Shown piece by piece: positions 43,389 to 52,720 of a stretch of DNA of 64,000 nt. The stretch is from UBA10348 sp002469915 (GTDB lineage Bacteria; Bacteroidota; Rhodothermia; Rhodothermales; UBA10348). The stretch lies in NCBI GenBank assembly GCA_029249345.1, contig JAQWHM010000011.1, forward strand, positions 1 to 64,000, given 5' to 3'. Under the pieces are notes generated by a model. The model did not search any database. It had not been told where the DNA came from and saw nothing but the letters and a program-made list of their open reading frames with translations. Each line of letters begins with the position of its first letter. Within the stretch, counting starts at the first letter, position 1. A program made the translations under genes and the position numbers.

Positions 43389-44786
43389 TTGAAAAAAGGC
43401 TCAATAGTCGAACTGGAAATCGAGAAGTTTGCAGATAAGGGTAAATCCCTCTCACGTCTGGACGGTTACGTGGTTTTTGTAGCGGGCGCTGTTCCCGGAG
43501 ACAAAATCACAGCCCGGGTATTCAAGAAGCGGAAGAAATTTGCTGAAGCCGCCCTGGTCGACATTTTGGAACCCAGTCCGCTCCGGACCGATCCCAAATG
43601 CAAGTATTTCCTGACCTGCGGAGGCTGCAAGTGGCAGCATGTGGACTATCAAGCACAGCTCGATGCCAAACGACAATCCGTTCAGGATGCTTTTGAGCAT
43701 CATGGTGGGTTTGAGTCTGTAGAAGTATTAGGTACGATTGGCGCCGAAGAGACCTATTACTACCGAAACAAAATGGAATTCAGCTTCAGCGCAGGTCGCT
43801 GGTTGACTCCAGACGAGATTTCATCCGGAGATGAATTTGATACCTCTTTCGCGTTGGGTCTCCATGTCCCCGGTAACTTTGCAAAAGTTCTTGATCTAAC
43901 CGAGTGCCACCTACAGTCCGAGTTGAGTGCCTCGATTGTGAATGGAGTCCGTGCATTCGCGTTAAAGAAAGACTGGAAGCCATGGCATCCCCGCAAGCAT
44001 GTGGGTTACCTCAGACACCTCGTGATACGTGAAGCTCGTAATACCGACGAGTTGATGATTAATCTGGTCACGAGCCACTACGATATCGACCGAATCAAAG
44101 TATTTTCGAAATTCCTGAAGAAGGAATTCCCGCAGGTCACCACACTGGTTAATACGATCAACTCTACTCCTGCCCAAACGGCCTTCGGTTCAGAGATGCA
44201 CACTGTTTTCGGAGACGGAGTCATTCACGATCGGATTGGAGATGCGACGTTTGAAATTGCCTCTAATGCCTTCTTCCAGACCAATACGGTACAGGCAGAA
44301 ATACTGTACAAAGTGGCAGCCGAATTTGCAGAGCTAAAGCCCGACGATCTCGTTTACGACCTGTATAGTGGGGCAGGCACCATTACGTGCTACCTAGCTC
44401 CGCACGTTAAGCATGTAGTTGGCGTTGAGCTTATTGAAGAGGCTGTCCAGAATGCGCGTCGAAATGCAGAAGACAATAAAATTGAAAATGTGAGCTTTGT
44501 AACGGGGGACATGCTGCGTCTATTCAATTCCTCGTTCATCGCCAAACACGGCACGCCCGATGTATTAATTGTAGATCCACCTCGTGCGGGCCTGCATCCT
44601 AAAGTCGTTGCCCAGATCGCGGCCTTAGCACCTGATCGCTTCGTTTACATATCGTGTAACCCTCTGACACAGGCCCGCGACTTGGCCATGATGAGTGAAG
44701 TGTATGACGTAGAAAAAGTGCAGCCTGTGGACCTCTTTCCACACACCCATCATATTGAATCTGTCGCTCTACTGAGGAAAAAGTGA
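43389..44786 (+). CDS. rlmD: 23S rRNA (uracil-C5)-methyltransferase RlmD
   Basis: 465 residues from a TTG at 43389. TRAM domain (VELEIEKFADKGKSLSRLDG to DKITARV), Fe-S cysteine pattern CKYFLTCGGCKWQHVDYQ, then the SAM fold with YDLYSGAGTITCYLAP and the catalytic region LIVDPPRAGLHP and VYISCNPLTQARDL. It methylates U1939 of 23S rRNA; RlmC or RlmCD specificity is possible as assignments differ between phyla. The stop overlaps the start of the epimerase gene (GTGA). Confidence 0.9.
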   Translation: MKKGSIVELEIEKFADKGKSLSRLDGYVVFVAGAVPGDKITARVFKKRKKFAEAALVDILEPSPLRTDPKCKYFLTCGGCKWQHVDYQAQLDAKRQSVQDAFEHHGGFESVEVLGTIGAEETYYYRNKMEFSFSAGRWLTPDEISSGDEFDTSFALGLHVPGNFAKVLDLTECHLQSELSASIVNGVRAFALKKDWKPWHPRKHVGYLRHLVIREARNTDELMINLVTSHYDIDRIKVFSKFLKKEFPQVTTLVNTINSTPAQTAFGSEMHTVFGDGVIHDRIGDATFEIASNAFFQTNTVQAEILYKVAAEFAELKPDDLVYDLYSGAGTITCYLAPHVKHVVGVELIEEAVQNARRNAEDNKIENVSFVTGDMLRLFNSSFIAKHGTPDVLIVDPPRAGLHPKVVAQIAALAPDRFVYISCNPLTQARDLAMMSEVYDVEKVQPVDLFPHTHHIESVALLRKK

Positions 44787-45781
44787 TTCTGCCCGACTCA
44801 TCCTTACATGATTCAACGGTCTTCCTCACCGGAGGAACTGGATTCGTAGGAAGTCATCTAGCTGAACGCCTGTTATCGGTAGGATGCAGGGAAGTCCGAT
44901 GCCTCGTTCGTACGGATGAAAAGTGGCTTTCTGGTCTAAACATAAAAGTGGTTCGCGGAACGCTGGCAGATAGTGCCGTTCTGGAAGCCGCCATGAAAGA
45001 CGTAACCCACGTCTTTCATGTGGCAGCATTAACCCGCGCAAGGGACTGGAATGATTTCTATGAGGCGAATGTGCTGGGTACGGACCGACTCATCCGCTTA
45101 GCGCGGAAGTCATCAACCCTGAAACGCATCGTACTGACCAGTAGCCTCGCTGCTATTGGAGAGGCACCCGGCGCAGTTGCCAACGAATCCACTCCGTTCA
45201 ACCCAGTGAGTCAGTATGGGAGAAGTAAGGCGGAAATGGAGCAAGTCGCTGCAGGGCATGATTTTCCAATAACAATCCTGCGTCCCCCGGCGGTGTATGG
45301 CCCCAGAGAAACCGACATCTTTACATTTTTCAAAACCCTTTCCTCCGGCCTGTGCCCAGTTGTTGGGTCCGCCAAAACAACGGCGCTGAGCCTCGTACAC
45401 GTAGATGACCTCGTGACGGGAATGATTCAAGCCGCCTTCCACCCGGAAGCCGAAGGTAAAACCTTTTTCTTGGGTGGCGAGCAGGATTATTCCTGGGGAG
45501 AAATCAGAGACGCAGCCAAGACAGCGTTGAACAGAAATGTATTGACCCTTCCCATCCCACCGGCGTTGGTCCCAGCTATCGGCAACGTAGCAGAAACGAT
45601 TGGAAACATATTTGGGTTTTATCCGCCATTGAACAAAGAAAAGGCCCGTGAAATAGTGAGGGCAACGCTTCGTTGTGATAGTTCATTGGCCCAATCAACG
45701 TTTGGATATGCCCCGGAAAAGGACCTAGGCACCGGAATTACCGAGACCATTTCATGGTATCGCGAACGAAAATGGTTGTAA
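44783..45781 (+). CDS. NAD-dependent epimerase/dehydratase (extended SDR)
   Basis: 332 residues from a GTG at 44783, coupled to rlmD by a 4-bp overlap. Rossmann motif TGGTGFVGSHLAERL, catalytic YGRSKAEME (YxxxK), Ser in LTSSLAAIGE, and the downstream ILRPPAVYGPRETD. These define an extended short-chain dehydrogenase; relatives act on sugar nucleotides or sterol-like substrates. No operon partner fixes the substrate. Confidence 0.9.
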   Translation: MILPDSSLHDSTVFLTGGTGFVGSHLAERLLSVGCREVRCLVRTDEKWLSGLNIKVVRGTLADSAVLEAAMKDVTHVFHVAALTRARDWNDFYEANVLGTDRLIRLARKSSTLKRIVLTSSLAAIGEAPGAVANESTPFNPVSQYGRSKAEMEQVAAGHDFPITILRPPAVYGPRETDIFTFFKTLSSGLCPVVGSAKTTALSLVHVDDLVTGMIQAAFHPEAEGKTFFLGGEQDYSWGEIRDAAKTALNRNVLTLPIPPALVPAIGNVAETIGNIFGFYPPLNKEKAREIVRATLRCDSSLAQSTFGYAPEKDLGTGITETISWYRERKWL

Positions 45782-45820
45782 ACGCTTTGAATCTTTGCTG
45801 AATCTCGCAATATCATCTCG

Positions 45821-45852
45821 TTGGGTGAATCAGTTTAAAACCGGTATCGTTG
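45821..45852 (+). promoter_or_regulatory. Candidate promoter of kgd
   Basis: TTG (45821-45823), 21 bp, TATCGTTG (45845-45852), one mismatch from TAnnTTTG. It lies about 49 bp before the GTG at 45901. Confidence 0.35.
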
Positions 45853-45900
45853 ACCGACTCCCTTATTTTTATCCCTTAACGCCACCAGCACACCGAAACC

Positions 45901-48900
45901 GTGAGCACATTAGGCTTTAACACAGGCTACATCGAAGAACTTTACCGTCAGTATCTACAAGATCCTGACAGTGTAGGCGAAAGCTGGAAAGAGTTCTTTC
46001 AGGATTTTACTCCCGACGAAGGGTTCATAGCAGTTACCGAAGCACGGGCTGTTCCAACAGAACCGACCCCGGATGCAAAGGCAGAGCCGAAGTCCAAGCC
46101 GGTTTCCGAGGATTATGCGAGTGAAAAGCCCATTAGAGGCCCCTCAGCAACAATCGTTGAGAATATGCAGGCGAGCCTCGAAGTACCAACGGCTACCTCG
46201 GTTCGAACCGTCCCCGTAAAGCTCATGGCAGAAAACCGGACGCTGATCAACGAGCATCAGCGTCTAGTGGGTGGAAATAAGGTGTCTTTTACACACCTCA
46301 TCGCTTGGGCTATCGTGCAGGCGATGAAAAAATTCCCGTCCATGAATACGACATATCGGGAAGGCGATGACGGGCACATACATGTCGTACCGCATGCCGT
46401 GAACCTGGGGCTTGCCATTGATATTGAGCGCCGCGGTAGGCGTACGCTTTTGGTACCGAATATCAAGAGCGCCGACTTGATGAACTTTGCCCAGTTACTT
46501 GGCACGTACAACGACATCGTAAAGCGAGCCCGAGACAACAAACTTACCATTGCTGATTTCCAGCACACGACCGCCACGCTTACCAATCCCGGAATGATTG
46601 GTACCAATCTAAGTGTGCCACGCCTCATGCCCGGCCAAGGGGTTATTGTCGGAGTCGGCGCCATTGGATATCCCTCTGAATACTATGCTTTCCCTCCTGA
46701 GGTAATCAGTCAGACCGGGATTTCTCAGGTTATGACGATCACATCGACGTACGACCACCGAGTGATTCAGGGCGCAGAAAGTGGGGCCTTCTTGGCACAC
46801 ATCGAGCAACTGCTCCGTGGTGAGCACGGATTCTACTCAGAAATTTTTGCTGACCTCGCTGTTCCTTATCAGCCGTGGACCTTGGCCACAGATACGACAC
46901 CGCGAGTAGGCACGAGCGGGAAGCTTTCCGAGATCGATGTCATCCATAAGGAAGCAAGTGTCCTTCAGTTAATCCGGGCTTTCCGCGTTCGAGGCCATTT
47001 GCAGGCCGATGTGAATCCTCTAGGTTACGCCTGGGTTGCCCATCCTGAATTGGATCCAGCCACTTACGGACTGACCATTTGGGACCTGGACCGAAAGTTT
47101 GTGACCGGCGGACTAGGAGGCAAAGACATGCTTCCTCTCAGAGGCATTCTGGATATTCTTCGGCGAACCTACACGCGGCAAATCGGAGTTGAGTTCATGC
47201 ACATCTCTTCACCAGAAGAGAAAAAGTGGATTACAGAACGTATTGAACCGGGTGAAACGGATTTTGCGACATCCGACGAAGAGAAGCGCCGAATGCTGCA
47301 GAAACTGAATGCCGCAGAGGCATTTGAAACGTTCCTACATACGAAGTATATCGGGCACAAGCGTTTCTCTCTGGAGGGATCGGAAACCGTAATCCCTATG
47401 CTGGACCGCATCCTCTCAGATGCCGCAGAAAAAGGAGTAGGAGGCGTTGTGATGGGAATGGCACATAGAGGAAGACTCAATGTGCTGGCCAACATCATGA
47501 ACAAACCCTATGAGGTCATCTTCTCAGAGTTCGAGGGGAATCTGGATCCTACAACTACACAAGGCTCAGGTGATGTCAAGTACCACCTAGGCTCCTCGAG
47601 CGAACACGAAGCTCCTGATGGCCATAAAATCGGAGTGGTGCTGGCCTCCAACCCAAGCCATCTGGAGGCCGTTAACCCGGTTGTAGAGGGCATGGTACGA
47701 GCCAAGCAAGAGGCTAGGCGGCATGCACCGGACAATCCGGACAATGATTACCTGGATTCCGTCATTCCGATGCTGATCCACGGAGATGCAGCGTTTGCCG
47801 GACAGGGCGTGGTGGCTGAGACGCTACACCTAAGCCAACTACCCGGATACCGAACTGGCGGCACGATTCATATCGTTATTAACAACCAGATTGGATTTAC
47901 AACGGGTCCTTCAGATGCCAGAAGTTCTCAATACGCGACGGATAGTGCACGTATGATTCAGGCACCTATTTTCCATGTGAATGGAGATGACCCTGAAGCC
48001 TGTACGAGAGTGGCTCGTCTTGCGTTGGAATACCGCCAAGCCTTTAACAAGGATGTGGTAATTGACATGTTGTGCTACCGCGTCCGCGGTCATAATGAAG
48101 GGGACGAACCAACCTACACGCAGCCCCTTCTCTACAAGAAGATCGAGGCCAAACGGTCTCCTCGAAAAATGTACACTGAGCTGCTACTGCGGCGAGGAGA
48201 CATGACGCCGGAAGAAGCGGAAAGCATATTGGACGATTATCGTTCACGTCTGCAGGAAGCATTTGAACGCACCAAAGAAATTAGCGACCGGGAGGCTCCT
48301 TCTTCCGAGGACCTGATCAAATCGAAAGTACAGAAGTCTTTACCTGTGGTGGAAACGGCCGTACCAGAAGAGAATCTGGAAGCCATCGTACGTGCCTTGA
48401 CCAATCACCCAATGGAATTTAATGTCCATAAAAAACTCACTCGACAGTTCTCCCGGAGGGAAAAGCTGTATTTCGATGAGAAACGAATTGATTGGGGATT
48501 TGCCGAAGCATTGGCCTTCGGAAGTATTCTTCTAGACAATACCGAAATCCGCATTAGTGGTCAGGATTCCAGACGAGGAACGTTCTCACATCGTCATGCC
48601 GTTCTGTACGACCAACAAGATGGCAGCGAGTACATTCCGCTAAATCACATCCAACCGACACAGGAGTCGCTTGGGATTTACGATTCACTGCTTTCAGAAT
48701 ACGCAGTTTGTGGATTCGAATACGGTTACTCGGTAGCTCATCCAAATGCACTAGTCGTTTGGGAAGCTCAGTTCGGAGATTTTGCGAATGGTGCCCAGAT
48801 CATTTTTGATCAATTCCTATCCGCTGCAGAGGAAAAATGGGGCCAGACAAGCAGTCTGACCTTGCTACTGCCGCACGGATTTGAGGGCCAGGGACCGGAG

Positions 48901-49518
48901 CACTCCTCTGCGCGTCTCGAACGCTTCTTACAGTTGTGTGCTGAGAACAACATGATTGTCTGTTCTTTCTCGACTCCAGCCAACCTGTTTCATGGACTGC
49001 GACGCCAGGCGGATAACTCCATTCGGAAGCCGCTCGTCGTTATGTCACCAAAATCCCTGTTGCGGCATCCCGACGTTATTTCAACGCCGGAAGATCTTTA
49101 TGATGGCCGATTCCAAGAGGTCATTCCTTCTGCTGATGCTTCAGCCGTACGAAAACTCGTCTTTTGCAGCGGCAAAATGTATTACGACGTCAAGCAAGCT
49201 GTAGAAGCCGAAGGCAAACAGGACGAAATTGCCGTCACACGCCTCGAGCAGTTCTATCCATTCCCGTCGGCAGAGGTAAAAGCTGAACTGGAACGATTCG
49301 GCGCTGCGCAGGAGGTGGTTTGGGTACAGGAAGAGCCTGCCAACATGGGTGCATGGACGTTCGTTCGAGACTTTTTCGATAACGAACTTGAGACGGCTAC
49401 CTGCGAAGCCAATCGAATCCGTTACATCGGGCGCACGGCAGCGGCCTCTCCCGCTACCGGATCGGCACAAGTTCACCAGGCTGAACAGACTTCCATTCTG
49501 AACGTCGTTACCGGATAA
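45901..49518 (+). CDS. kgd: 2-oxoglutarate decarboxylase/dehydrogenase, E2-E1 fused (Kgd type)
   Basis: 1205 residues from a GTG at 45901. Order: OGDH N-terminal segment (NTGYIEELYRQYLQDP), Pro/Lys-rich linker, an E2 acyltransferase catalytic domain (about 95-330; active-site TSTYDHRVIQGAESG near 282-296), then the full E1 part with TPP-binding GDAAFAGQGVV (about 626) and NNQIGFTTG (about 661), and the pyrimidine-binding domain. No lipoyl domain is present, as in the mycobacterial Kgd. It decarboxylates 2-oxoglutarate in the TCA cycle, working with a separate lipoyl-bearing E2. Followed by a terminator; rpsU is convergent. Confidence 0.95.
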   Translation: MSTLGFNTGYIEELYRQYLQDPDSVGESWKEFFQDFTPDEGFIAVTEARAVPTEPTPDAKAEPKSKPVSEDYASEKPIRGPSATIVENMQASLEVPTATSVRTVPVKLMAENRTLINEHQRLVGGNKVSFTHLIAWAIVQAMKKFPSMNTTYREGDDGHIHVVPHAVNLGLAIDIERRGRRTLLVPNIKSADLMNFAQLLGTYNDIVKRARDNKLTIADFQHTTATLTNPGMIGTNLSVPRLMPGQGVIVGVGAIGYPSEYYAFPPEVISQTGISQVMTITSTYDHRVIQGAESGAFLAHIEQLLRGEHGFYSEIFADLAVPYQPWTLATDTTPRVGTSGKLSEIDVIHKEASVLQLIRAFRVRGHLQADVNPLGYAWVAHPELDPATYGLTIWDLDRKFVTGGLGGKDMLPLRGILDILRRTYTRQIGVEFMHISSPEEKKWITERIEPGETDFATSDEEKRRMLQKLNAAEAFETFLHTKYIGHKRFSLEGSETVIPMLDRILSDAAEKGVGGVVMGMAHRGRLNVLANIMNKPYEVIFSEFEGNLDPTTTQGSGDVKYHLGSSSEHEAPDGHKIGVVLASNPSHLEAVNPVVEGMVRAKQEARRHAPDNPDNDYLDSVIPMLIHGDAAFAGQGVVAETLHLSQLPGYRTGGTIHIVINNQIGFTTGPSDARSSQYATDSARMIQAPIFHVNGDDPEACTRVARLALEYRQAFNKDVVIDMLCYRVRGHNEGDEPTYTQPLLYKKIEAKRSPRKMYTELLLRRGDMTPEEAESILDDYRSRLQEAFERTKEISDREAPSSEDLIKSKVQKSLPVVETAVPEENLEAIVRALTNHPMEFNVHKKLTRQFSRREKLYFDEKRIDWGFAEALAFGSILLDNTEIRISGQDSRRGTFSHRHAVLYDQQDGSEYIPLNHIQPTQESLGIYDSLLSEYAVCGFEYGYSVAHPNALVVWEAQFGDFANGAQIIFDQFLSAAEEKWGQTSSLTLLLPHGFEGQGPEHSSARLERFLQLCAENNMIVCSFSTPANLFHGLRRQADNSIRKPLVVMSPKSLLRHPDVISTPEDLYDGRFQEVIPSADASAVRKLVFCSGKMYYDVKQAVEAEGKQDEIAVTRLEQFYPFPSAEVKAELERFGAAQEVVWVQEEPANMGAWTFVRDFFDNELETATCEANRIRYIGRTAAASPATGSAQVHQAEQTSILNVVTG

Positions 49519-49555
49519 CCGGGACAGAACCGACGGAATTGTTTAGGGCAAAAGA

Positions 49556-49586
49556 ATGGGGGCGCGTCCAACGGACGCGCCCCCAT
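49556..49586. terminator. Bidirectional terminator between kgd and rpsU
   Basis: A perfect 14-bp inverted repeat (49556-49569 against 49573-49586) with an AAC triloop, very GC-rich. It is 37 bp after the kgd stop and 100 bp after that of rpsU; the minus side is followed by TCTTTTGCCC, the plus side only by CAACCTCTCTG, so it may serve both genes. Confidence 0.85.
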
Positions 49587-49686
49587 CAACCTCTCTGATG
49601 AATCAGACCGACAGGGATTTAGCAAACGCTAAAATCCACGTGGGAGAGTCGGAACGATTCTCTAAACTTCTATAATCGCAGACGCG

Positions 49687-49878
49687 CTAGTAGCGCGGGC
49701 GACGGCGGGAATTACGAGCTGCTTTCTGGCGTGCAAGACGACGCTCTTCTGAAGGCTTCGTATATGCCATGTTGCCACGGAAAATGCGGAGAATGCGACT
49801 ACGGTTTACTGAACGCTTAAATCTGCGCAGTGCGCGGTCAATTGACTCGTTATCCCTTACTTTGATACCTACTGGCAC
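49687..49878 (-). CDS. rpsU: 30S ribosomal protein bS21
   Basis: 63 residues, GTG start at 49878. Basic, with NESIDRALRRFKRSVNRSRILR and an Arg-rich tail RRRPRY; typical of bS21. It sits near the 3' end of 16S rRNA and helps initiation. In Bacteroidota bS21 helps hide the anti-Shine-Dalgarno; no Shine-Dalgarno precedes this GTG. Confidence 0.96.
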   Translation of the reverse strand: MPVGIKVRDNESIDRALRRFKRSVNRSRILRIFRGNMAYTKPSEERRLARQKAARNSRRRPRY

Positions 49879-49922
49879 TTTAGATCACTCTTGGAGAGGT
49901 TTGAAATTTCTGAACAGACCAG

Positions 49923-49953
49923 CAATATACTACCCAACCATCGTACGAATCAA
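49923..49953 (-). promoter_or_regulatory. Candidate promoter of rpsU
   Basis: On the minus strand TTG (49951-49953), 21 bp, TATATTG (49923-49929), a close match to the TAnnTTTG-type promoter. It lies in the divergent gap with rdgB. Confidence 0.45.
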
Positions 49954-49959
49954 CCTTCC

Positions 49960-50571
49960 ATGCCTTCAGCCGAACGTCATAACCTGGTTATCTCGACTAG
50001 AAACCCCAATAAGGTGCGAGAAATTCAGGCTATTCTGACCGACATCCCTGTAAAACTCATCACATTGGCTGATTTTCCAGATGCTCCCGAAGTGATTGAA
50101 GACAAAGAAACGCTAGATGAAAATGCGTCCAAGAAAGCTCAAGTCCTGTTTGCACACACAGGAATCGCGACAATGGCAGACGATACGGGCCTTGAGGTGA
50201 TGGCCTTACATGGCGCACCAGGCGTCCATTCGGCACGGTATGCAGGAACGAATCCCACTCAAGCTGACAACCGCGCGCACCTAATCGAACAGTTAAAGGG
50301 AATAGACGACCGCCGCGCTCAATTTAGAACATCCATTGCCTTTACAACCGCATCCGGTACCTATCTGTTTGAAGGTATTTGTAAAGGGCGGATCCTCTCG
50401 AAAGAACGAGGAGATGGCGGCTTCGGGTATGACTCTCTCTTTGTACCTGACGGGTTCGAAGACTCTTTTGCCGAAATGAATGCAGAAGACAAGAATGCTA
50501 TCTCTCACCGGGGAAGGGCACTCAAACGATTTGCTTCCTACCTCACTGGCCTTTTGGCTTCAAACGAATGA
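49960..50571 (+). CDS. rdgB: Non-canonical purine NTP pyrophosphatase (RdgB/HAM1)
   Basis: 203 residues from ATG 49960; an in-frame TTG at 49891 would reach back into the rpsU region. Motifs: LVISTRNPNKVREIQAIL, MADDTGLEVMALHGAPGVHSARYAG, GGFGYDSLFVPDGF and ISHRGRALKRF. It hydrolyses (d)ITP and XTP to keep them out of nucleic acid. The stop overlaps dtd (ATGA). Confidence 0.96.
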   Translation: MPSAERHNLVISTRNPNKVREIQAILTDIPVKLITLADFPDAPEVIEDKETLDENASKKAQVLFAHTGIATMADDTGLEVMALHGAPGVHSARYAGTNPTQADNRAHLIEQLKGIDDRRAQFRTSIAFTTASGTYLFEGICKGRILSKERGDGGFGYDSLFVPDGFEDSFAEMNAEDKNAISHRGRALKRFASYLTGLLASNE

Positions 50572-51017
50572 AAGTACTCATCCAACGAGTAAAGAGAGCT
50601 CAAGTCACGGTGGATGGCCGCTCCACGGGCTCTATAAAAGAAGGTCTGCTCATTCTGCTCGGCGTGCACACAACGGATACGAGCTCGCTCATCCCTTGGC
50701 TTGTTGGAAAGTGTGTACATCTTAGAATTTTTCCGGATGATGCCGGGAAAATGAATCGATCGGTCCTCGATCACGGAGGCGATATTTTGGTGGTTTCACA
50801 ATTCACGCTGTATGGAAACGCTGCAAAAGGAAACCGCCCCTCATTCATCGAATCCGCTCGACCCGAGCTGGCTGAACCGCTGTACGAATCCTTCTGCGAA
50901 CAATGTGCTGACCTTCTTGGAAAACCCATTCAAACTGGCGAGTTCGGCGCTATGATGGACGTAGAACTGCTCAACTGGGGACCCGTCACATTGGATATAG
51001 AAAAACGGAACTCCTAA
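50568..51017 (+). CDS. dtd: D-aminoacyl-tRNA deacylase
   Basis: 149 residues, ATG at 50568 overlapping the rdgB stop by 4 bp. Conserved MKVLIQRVKRAQVTVDG, the active-site VVSQFTLYGN and the C-terminal LLNWGPVTLD (NxGPxT motif). It removes D-amino acids and glycine mischarged onto tRNA. A complete, ordinary member. Confidence 0.97.
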   Translation: MKVLIQRVKRAQVTVDGRSTGSIKEGLLILLGVHTTDTSSLIPWLVGKCVHLRIFPDDAGKMNRSVLDHGGDILVVSQFTLYGNAAKGNRPSFIESARPELAEPLYESFCEQCADLLGKPIQTGEFGAMMDVELLNWGPVTLDIEKRNS

Positions 51018-51061
51018 TCATTCAACGCCGTTTTGACAGACCTACAAAAATTGGCATTCTC

Positions 51062-52720
51062 ATGAAAATGCGCCTTCTACTTCTTACCGTTTTTGTTTTT
51101 CTAATTGGCTGCGACGCACCTGTAGTGGACGAAGACTCCTACATCCTTTCCGATGCTGTCATTTACACCATGGACGAAGATATACCTGAAGCGGAAGCGA
51201 TGGCAGTTATCGACGGCAAGGTCGTTATGGTAGGCCACGCTGACGACGTTACTGAATCCTATCCAGACCTGCGAGTACTTAGCGCTAGCGGAAAAACGAT
51301 CCTTCCTGGATTCACCGACGGACATGGACACTTCATGGGGCTTGGCATGGAAAAACTCCAGGTCGACCTACGAGGTACCCATTCAATAGAAGAAGTCATT
51401 CAACGAATGAAAGACTTCTCTGGAGACATAGAGAAAGGTGCGTGGATCCTAGGACGCGGTTGGAATCAGGTTTTGTGGCCAGATCGCGAATTTCCCACCC
51501 GATATGATCTGGACATGCACTTTCCGGATAACCCTGTCTGGTTGAGGCGGGTTGATGGGCATGCGGGCTGGGCAAATACGGCCGCCATGGAATTAGCAGG
51601 AATCGATTCCATCCGCACTATGGAAGACCCGCAGGGAGGAACCGTGTTGCGCGATGCAATGGGTGAGCCTACCGGAATATTCGTAGATGCTACCATGGGA
51701 ACGATCTCCAGTCTCACCCCTGATTTTACTGATGAGGATCTAGATCGCGCTTTGCAACTAGCCCTTGAAGAAGCTGCTGAGATGGGGCTTACCGGCATCC
51801 ATGACGCTGGTGTTGGCATGAACACCATTGAGCGCTATAAGAAATTTATTGATGAAGACCGCTTTACCGTCCGAATGTATGCGATGGTAGGGGGAACGGG
51901 TGCCACATTCGATGCGCTCTGTAATAACCACATTTTAGACTACGGTGACCACTTAACGGTTCGCTCGGTTAAACTCTACTTAGATGGGGCACTCGGAAGC
52001 AGGGGTGCGGCTCTCCTAAATGAATACACCGATGACCCAGGCAACAAAGGTCTCATCCGGACTTCAGTCGAAGATTTCAACGGAGTAGTAAAGCGAGCTC
52101 TAGACTGTGGCTACCAAATTAACACGCACGCGATTGGCGATAGAGCCAATCGCGTATTACTCGAAGGATACGAGGCAGCTGGGGCCACACCAGCAGGCCG
52201 TCATCGTGATGAACACACCCAGATCGTTGCTCTTGAGGACATACCCCGATTCCAGAAACTCGGTATCATTGCCTCCATGCAACCAACACACGCTACGAGC
52301 GATCTAAACATGGCCGAAGACCGTCTAGGTCCGCATCGGATTAAAGGAGGATATGCCTGGCGAACGCTCAAGGATGCTGGTATTCCGCTTGCATTCGGAT
52401 CTGACTTCCCTGTTGAAAAATCAAACCCATTAGATGGCTTTTTTGCTTCGGTCACCAGACAAACCCAAGACTTACTGCCTGAAGGTGGATGGTATCCTGA
52501 AGAACGTCTCACTCGAGAAGAAACGTTAGCTGCATTTACCAAGGACAACGCGTTCGCCGCGTTTCAGGAAAACCAACTCGGCTCTCTTTCTCCTGGGAAA
52601 TATGCCGATTTTGTGGTGTTATCATCAGACATTATGACTATCCCCTCTCCTCAGATCCTCGAGGCCACCGTCGTAGCCACATTCGTGGGTGGGGAAATGA
52701 TCTATGGCTCACTCAATTAA
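51062..52720 (+). CDS. Lipoprotein YtcJ-like amidohydrolase
   Basis: 552 residues. Signal peptide with lipobox FLIGC (Cys17), so membrane-attached, unusual for a metal-dependent amidohydrolase. Metal ligands in PGFTDGHGHF, the TIM-barrel region INTHAIGDRANRVLLEGY, DEHTQIV and FGSDFPVEKSNPL; the YtcJ branch. Substrate unknown (relatives act on exo-amides, formamides, hydantoin-like compounds). The end overlaps moaA by 17 bp. Confidence 0.9.
   Translation: MKMRLLLLTVFVFLIGCDAPVVDEDSYILSDAVIYTMDEDIPEAEAMAVIDGKVVMVGHADDVTESYPDLRVLSASGKTILPGFTDGHGHFMGLGMEKLQVDLRGTHSIEEVIQRMKDFSGDIEKGAWILGRGWNQVLWPDREFPTRYDLDMHFPDNPVWLRRVDGHAGWANTAAMELAGIDSIRTMEDPQGGTVLRDAMGEPTGIFVDATMGTISSLTPDFTDEDLDRALQLALEEAAEMGLTGIHDAGVGMNTIERYKKFIDEDRFTVRMYAMVGGTGATFDALCNNHILDYGDHLTVRSVKLYLDGALGSRGAALLNEYTDDPGNKGLIRTSVEDFNGVVKRALDCGYQINTHAIGDRANRVLLEGYEAAGATPAGRHRDEHTQIVALEDIPRFQKLGIIASMQPTHATSDLNMAEDRLGPHRIKGGYAWRTLKDAGIPLAFGSDFPVEKSNPLDGFFASVTRQTQDLLPEGGWYPEERLTREETLAAFTKDNAFAAFQENQLGSLSPGKYADFVVLSSDIMTIPSPQILEATVVATFVGGEMIYGSLN

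Noticed and set aside
45777..45790. LacI/cre-like TGTAAACGCTTTGA upstream of kgd
   Set aside because: Resembles the operator core only in part, the right half fails the palindrome, and it overlaps the stop codon of the epimerase gene.
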